The notes beneath the pieces are model-generated. The model saw only the letters and a program-made list of their open reading frames with translations. It did no database searches and was not told where the DNA came from. A stretch of 33,822 bases of DNA from CANJDH01 sp031430015 (GTDB taxonomy: Bacteria > Pseudomonadota > Gammaproteobacteria > Burkholderiales > JAEUOS01), in NCBI GenBank assembly GCA_031430015.1, contig JANPAR010000188.1:1-33822 (forward strand). Reading direction: 5' to 3'. This document shows positions 30,305-33,822 of the stretch, piece after piece. Each line of letters begins with the position of its first letter. Position 1 is the stretch's first letter. The position numbers and the translations under genes are program-made.

Positions 30305-30844
30305 ATGCATGGATGCCGGCGTTTGCTGTTGTGCGTCTTCACCGCATATGCATTGTGCGCCACGGTTGCCCACGCACAACCCAGCGGCGGCGACGCGGCC
30401 AGCAGCAAACCGGCAGACAAATCAGCAGATAAAGCGGCAGAGAAAACATCCAACCCCAGCCCGACCGGCGAGTGGCACACCTATGGCGATGGCGGCGACA
30501 AGCCACGCGCGGTGGTGCGCATTACCGAGGCGGGCGGTGTCTACACCGGGCGCATTATGCGCAGCCTGGTGCCGGGCGAAGACCCCGACAAGATCTGCAC
30601 CAAATGCGCCGATGAGCGAAAAGACAAGCGCCTCAACGGCATGGCCTTTCTCACCGGCATGCGCAAAGTGGAAGGCAGCCAGAGCGGTGAATACGGTGGC
30701 GGCGAGATTCTCGACCCCGACACCGGCAACGTCTATCGCAGCGCGATGACGCTGTCTGCCGATGGCCGCCGCCTGACGGTGCGCGGCTACATCGGCATCC
30801 CGCTGTTCGGGCGCACGCAGGAGTGGCAGCGCGCCGGCAATTGA
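30305..30844 (+). CDS. DUF2147 family exported protein
   Basis: This is a secreted (periplasmic) protein, 179 residues from ATG 30305 (MHGCRRLLLCVFTAYALCAT, signal peptide ending AHA before QP). A low-complexity linker SSKPADKSADKAAEKTSNPS leads into the DUF2147 domain: TGEWHTYGDGGDKPRAVVRI, GVYTGRIMRSLVPGEDPDKI, CTKCADERKDKRLNGMAFLT, EILDPDTGNVYRSAMTLS and VRGYIGIPLFGRTQEWQR. The CxxC (CTKC) and GxIGxxxxGRTQxW end are the family signatures. The family function is unknown. Start alternatives in frame are 30293 and 30230; the signal peptide supports 30305. The region 30072-30304 between the divergent genes has no other feature I can support. Confidence 0.87.
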   Translation: MHGCRRLLLCVFTAYALCATVAHAQPSGGDAASSKPADKSADKAAEKTSNPSPTGEWHTYGDGGDKPRAVVRITEAGGVYTGRIMRSLVPGEDPDKICTKCADERKDKRLNGMAFLTGMRKVEGSQSGEYGGGEILDPDTGNVYRSAMTLSADGRRLTVRGYIGIPLFGRTQEWQRAGN

Positions 30845-30883
30845 GGAGTCTTGCCGGTATGCCGGTGCCGCGCTTCAGCGTCT

Positions 30884-31051
30884 CTACAGCTTCGCCCCCG
30901 ATGCGCGCACGGCCGGCTCCCAGTCGCGCGCCTGCTTGGCGATATAGGACGTGAATTGCGCTTGCGTCATCGGCGCGATCACGGGGTCCGTCTCTTCAAG
31001 CTTCTTGCGCGTGGCCGGTTGCGCCACCGCTGACGCACAGGCCGAGGTTTG
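30884..31051 (-). pseudogene. Remnant: last ~55 codons of a Bug/TctC receptor gene
   Basis: On the minus strand, ending at TAG 30884-30886, the frame reads VAQPATRKKLEETDPVIAPM, then TQAQFTSYIAKQARDWEPAV and RASGAKL. That is the typical C-terminal domain of a Bug receptor (PATRKKLE, then QFxxYIxxxxRxWxxxVRASGAKL). No start or signal peptide is present, and homology appears to end at the stop of the SDR gene at 31054. It is a truncated relic, the second in this window next to a catabolic gene stop; it lacks the repeat flank of the first one. Confidence 0.75.
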
Positions 31052-31053
31052 GC

Positions 31054-31806
31054 CTACATTGCCACGAAACCGCCATCGACGGCCAGCATGTGGCCATTCA
31101 TGTAACGCGCGCCGTCAGAAAGCATCCAGACCACGGCATCGGCAATCTCTTCCGGCGCGCCGAAGCGCCCCTGCGCGATACGGGTCAACAGGCCCTTCTT
31201 GCGTTCCGCTTGCCCATCGAAGATGCGCCCGGTCATGGCCGTTTCGATGAAGCCCGGGCACACTGCATTGACGCGTACCCCCTGGGCGGCGTAGGCCAGC
31301 GCGGCGCTCTTGGTCAGGCCCGTCACCGCGTGCTTTGAGGCGATGTAAGCGGCAAACCCCGGTGTGCCGACCAGCCCGGCCACCGATGCGGTGTTGACGA
31401 TGGCGCCCCTGCCGCGCGGCAGCATGTGCGCCAGCTCATGCTTCATCGACAGCCACACACCCTTGACGTTGACGGCGATCACGCGGTCGAAGTCAGCTTC
31501 CTGCAGGGTCACCACCGCATCGGGTGCCCCTTCGATGCCGGCATTGTTGAACGCCCCGTCAATCTGACCAAATGCCGCAAGAGCCGCTCCCACCATGGCT
31601 TTCACGCTTTCCTCGTCGGCTACGTTGCAGGCGCATGCTGCTGCCTTGCCGCCGGTCTTGCGCACCAGGGCCGCGGTTTCTTCAGCGCCTTCCTCATTCT
31701 GGTCGGAGACAAATACGGTCGCGCCGGCACGGGCCGCTGCCAGCGCGGTGGCGCGGCCGATGCCACCGGCGGCACCGGTAATGAGGATGACGCGGGATGC
31801 AAGCAT
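31054..31806 (-). CDS. Short-chain dehydrogenase/reductase (SDR) family protein
   Basis: This is an NAD(P)-dependent classical SDR, 250 residues. The cofactor motif is ITGAAGGIGRAT (TGxxxGxG at 10-17), with NNAG at 87-90 and the catalytic Ser-Tyr-Lys as S141 (NTASVAG), Y154 and K158 (YIASK). The adenine-binding loop DQNEEG after FVSD suggests NAD preference. It ends normally (MLAVDGGFVAM) at 31054, directly before a Bug-gene remnant. It oxidises or reduces an alcohol/ketone, probably in the same catabolic set. A 17-nt stretch coding for MVGAAL (31579-31595) is identical to the intergenic repeat at 24288. Confidence 0.93.
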   Translation of the reverse strand: MLASRVILITGAAGGIGRATALAAARAGATVFVSDQNEEGAEETAALVRKTGGKAAACACNVADEESVKAMVGAALAAFGQIDGAFNNAGIEGAPDAVVTLQEADFDRVIAVNVKGVWLSMKHELAHMLPRGRGAIVNTASVAGLVGTPGFAAYIASKHAVTGLTKSAALAYAAQGVRVNAVCPGFIETAMTGRIFDGQAERKKGLLTRIAQGRFGAPEEIADAVVWMLSDGARYMNGHMLAVDGGFVAM

Positions 31807-31936
31807 GGGTTCGCATTTTCGGGACTGATCGATGAACCAATCTTACTTCCCGGCACATACTTCCCGGCACATCCTGCGCGGGCAGACAAGGGCGCAGTAT
31901 CATTTCGCCTCCGTCCCGCCCCATCCTCCCTAGACG

Positions 31937-32773
31937 ATGACGTCCTCCCTATCGATTCGCCCGCTCGCCGGCGCCGTCGGCGCCGAGATTACCGGCATCG
32001 ACTTGACCCAAGCGCTCAGTGACGGGCTGATTGCCGAGATCCGCCGCATCTGGCTCCAACACGGTGTGGTGTTCTTTCGCAACCAGCCGCTACCCGCAGC
32101 CAATTTCCAGCGCTTTGCGGAGCGCTTTGGAGAGGTAGTCGAGTATCCGTTTGTTGCCGGCATCGAAGGCCATCCGCTGATCATCCCGGTGCTGAAGTTG
32201 CCGCACGAGCGCAACAACTTCGGTGGCATCTGGCACACCGATACGGCCTACCTGGAAGCGCCACCGATGGCCACCATGCTGATCGCGCGCGAAGTCCCGC
32301 CGTTTGGGGGGGACACCCTGTTTGCGAGTGGCGCAGCGGCGTTCGAGGCACTGTCCCCAGGCATGCAGGCGCTGCTGTTGCCGCTCAAAGGTGTCAACAC
32401 ATCGGCCAAGGCCGATGTGACCAAGACGCGCGAAGACCGCATCAAGGATGCGCCGACAGCACAGTCGAAGAAAGAGTTGGTGGCAGAGCACCCGGTGGTG
32501 CGCACGCATCCGGAAACCGGCCGCAAATCGCTCTACGTCAACTTCGGCCATACAGCGCGCTTTGCCGGCATGACCGAAGACGAGAGCCGGCCCTTGCTCG
32601 ACTTCCTGTTCGCACACCAGGTCAAGCCTGAATTGACCTGCCGATTTTCCTGGAACACCGGCGACATCGCGTTCTGGGACAACCGCTGCGTGCTGCATAA
32701 CCCGGTCAACGACTATCACGGTTACAAGCGCTTGATGCACCGGGTCACACTCAAGGGCGAGCGGCCCCAATAA
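31937..32773 (+). CDS. TauD/TfdA-family 2-oxoglutarate/Fe(II)-dependent dioxygenase
   Basis: This is a 278-residue dioxygenase that hydroxylates a substrate using 2-oxoglutarate and O2. The iron ligands are H100 and D102 in GIWHTDTAY and H254 in CVLHNPVND; R269 in KRLMHRVTLKG would bind 2-oxoglutarate (by alignment with TauD H99, D101, H255 and R270). The start LSIRPLAGAVGAEITGIDLT is family-typical. It may desulfonate or cleave an ether (taurine, 2,4-D-like). It is divergent from the SDR and upstream of the acyl-CoA dehydrogenase. The actual substrate is unknown. Confidence 0.93.
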   Translation: MTSSLSIRPLAGAVGAEITGIDLTQALSDGLIAEIRRIWLQHGVVFFRNQPLPAANFQRFAERFGEVVEYPFVAGIEGHPLIIPVLKLPHERNNFGGIWHTDTAYLEAPPMATMLIAREVPPFGGDTLFASGAAAFEALSPGMQALLLPLKGVNTSAKADVTKTREDRIKDAPTAQSKKELVAEHPVVRTHPETGRKSLYVNFGHTARFAGMTEDESRPLLDFLFAHQVKPELTCRFSWNTGDIAFWDNRCVLHNPVNDYHGYKRLMHRVTLKGERPQ

Positions 32774-32834
32774 CACGCGCACTTACCCGCCATGCATCGC
32801 ACATGGCATCGACATTCGCCGTCAAGGAGACCCC

Positions 32835-33822
32835 ATGGACTTAAGCTATTCCGCCGAGGAACGCGCATTTCGCGATGAAGTGCGCACCTGGCTCGCAGCC
32901 AATCTGCCCCAGGAGATTCGCGACAAGGTCACGCAATACCGGCATCTCGCACGCGAAGACTTCATCCGCTGGCACAAGATCCTCGCCGCCAAGGGATGGG
33001 CGGTGCCGCATTGGCCCAGGGAATGGGGTGGTACCGGCTGGAACATCACGCAGCGATATATCTTTGATGAGGAATTTGGCCTGGCCGGCGCGCCCAACCT
33101 GCCACCCTTCGGCCCGAACATGTGCGCTTCGGTCTTGCACCGCTTTGGCACGCCGGCGCAGAAAGAGCGTTTTCTGCCGCGCATCCGCGAAGGCGACGAC
33201 TTCTGGGTGCAGGGCTACTCGGAACCAGGCGCCGGCTCCGATCTGGCTGCGCTGAAAATGCGCGCCGATCGGCAAGGCGACCACTACCTGTGCAACGGCC
33301 AGAAAATCTGGACTACCCTCGGCCACTACGGCGACTGGATTTTCTGTCTCGTGCGCACCGACCCCACCGTGGCCAAGCGGCAGGAGGGCATCAGCTTTTT
33401 GCTGATCGACATGAAAACACCGGGCATCACGGTGCGCCCGCTGATCCTGATGGACGGCGGGCACGAGGTCAACGAAATTTTCTTTGAGGACGTCAAGGTA
33501 CCGTTTGAAAACCTGGTGCACGAAGAGCACAAGGGCTGGACCGTCGCCAAGTATTTGCTCGGCCATGAACGCATGGGCAGCGCCAGCGTCGGCGCCGCGC
33601 GGCGCGAGCTGGCGGCATTGCGGGCACTGGCCGCGCGTGAAGTCAAGAGCGGCAAGCCCCTGCTCCAAGACCCGCGCTTTAGCGATCGCCTGTCGCGCGC
33701 CGAAATTGAACTATCGGCGCTGGAGCTGACCGCGATGCGATTTCTCGACAAGATGCGCAAGACCGGCCAGCCGCCCGGCGCCGACGTGTCGATGCTGAAA
33801 ATCAAGGGCACCGAAATCCAGC
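32835..33822 (+). CDS. Acyl-CoA dehydrogenase family protein (partial, C-terminus beyond window)
   Basis: This is an FAD-dependent acyl-CoA dehydrogenase that introduces an alpha-beta double bond into an acyl-CoA and passes electrons to ETF. The first 329 residues are present: helical N-terminal domain (MDLSYSAEERAFRDEVRTWL), WAVPHWPREWGGTGWNITQR, the FAD-binding strand region WVQGYSEPGAGSDLAALKMR, NGQKIWTTLGHYGDWIFCLV and the start of the C-terminal helical bundle (GHERMGSASVGAARRELAAL). AAGGAGA precedes ATG 32835. The catalytic base cannot be assigned because the end is missing. It is 61 bp after the dioxygenase gene, likely co-transcribed, and fits downstream of the acyl-CoA ligase at 26215. 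Confidence 0.93.
   Translation, partial: MDLSYSAEERAFRDEVRTWLAANLPQEIRDKVTQYRHLAREDFIRWHKILAAKGWAVPHWPREWGGTGWNITQRYIFDEEFGLAGAPNLPPFGPNMCASVLHRFGTPAQKERFLPRIREGDDFWVQGYSEPGAGSDLAALKMRADRQGDHYLCNGQKIWTTLGHYGDWIFCLVRTDPTVAKRQEGISFLLIDMKTPGITVRPLILMDGGHEVNEIFFEDVKVPFENLVHEEHKGWTVAKYLLGHERMGSASVGAARRELAALRALAAREVKSGKPLLQDPRFSDRLSRAEIELSALELTAMRFLDKMRKTGQPPGADVSMLKIKGTEIQ

Overview
The window is about 33.8 kb of GC-rich DNA that reads as a betaproteobacterium, most likely Burkholderiales. The main grounds are three intact solitary Bug/TctC-type solute receptors plus two receptor remnants, two CaiB/BaiF CoA-transferases, and many CoA-linked catabolic genes with no dedicated regulator. No rRNA, tRNA or CRISPR array was seen. 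The species cannot be named from this sequence alone.

Layout. Positions 1-2595 (minus) carry a branched-chain amino-acid type ABC uptake operon: substrate-binding protein, livH and the start of livM, with a strong terminator-like hairpin between the first two genes. Positions 2698-8940 form an accessory region. It holds a nucleotidyltransferase pair resembling a toxin-antitoxin module, a Bug receptor, two HigBA/RelE-type toxin-antitoxin operons, a small conserved-looking protein, a VOC protein, two uncharacterised genes in locally AT-richer DNA, and an IS630-family element. A gene-poor stretch follows, with a 40-bp-period repeat and the tail of a lost Bug gene.

Positions 9441-27777 are a dense catabolic block. 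On the minus strand: CaiB transferase, an orphan type IV pilin, a Rieske oxygenase, a crotonase-fold protein and an FAH-family hydrolase. On the plus strand: IlvD/Edd dehydratase, CaiB transferase, patatin-like protein, Bug, GST, metallo-beta-lactamase-fold hydrolase, FAH hydrolase, Bug, alpha/beta hydrolase, a cupin with a histone-H1-like tail, and an acyl-CoA ligase. The set suggests uptake of organic acids (Bug), CoA activation (ligase, CoA-transferases), oxidation or hydration (Rieske protein, dehydratase, crotonase) and cleavage (FAH and other hydrolases). The substrate is not visible in the sequence.

Positions 27873-30071 (minus) hold a DNA methyltransferase and a candidate nuclease, a likely restriction-modification pair. 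After them come a DUF2147 protein, a second Bug-tail remnant, an SDR dehydrogenase, a TauD-family dioxygenase and a truncated acyl-CoA dehydrogenase running off the window.

The most unusual signals are: Bug 3-prime remnants abutting the stops of other genes, one sharing its flank with an intact Bug locus; a dispersed repeat with two TTGGT cores exactly 40 bp apart; the cupin with a lysine/alanine tail; a 30-bp in-frame repeat at the dehydratase N-terminus; and two toxin operons whose promoters sit almost on the start codon.
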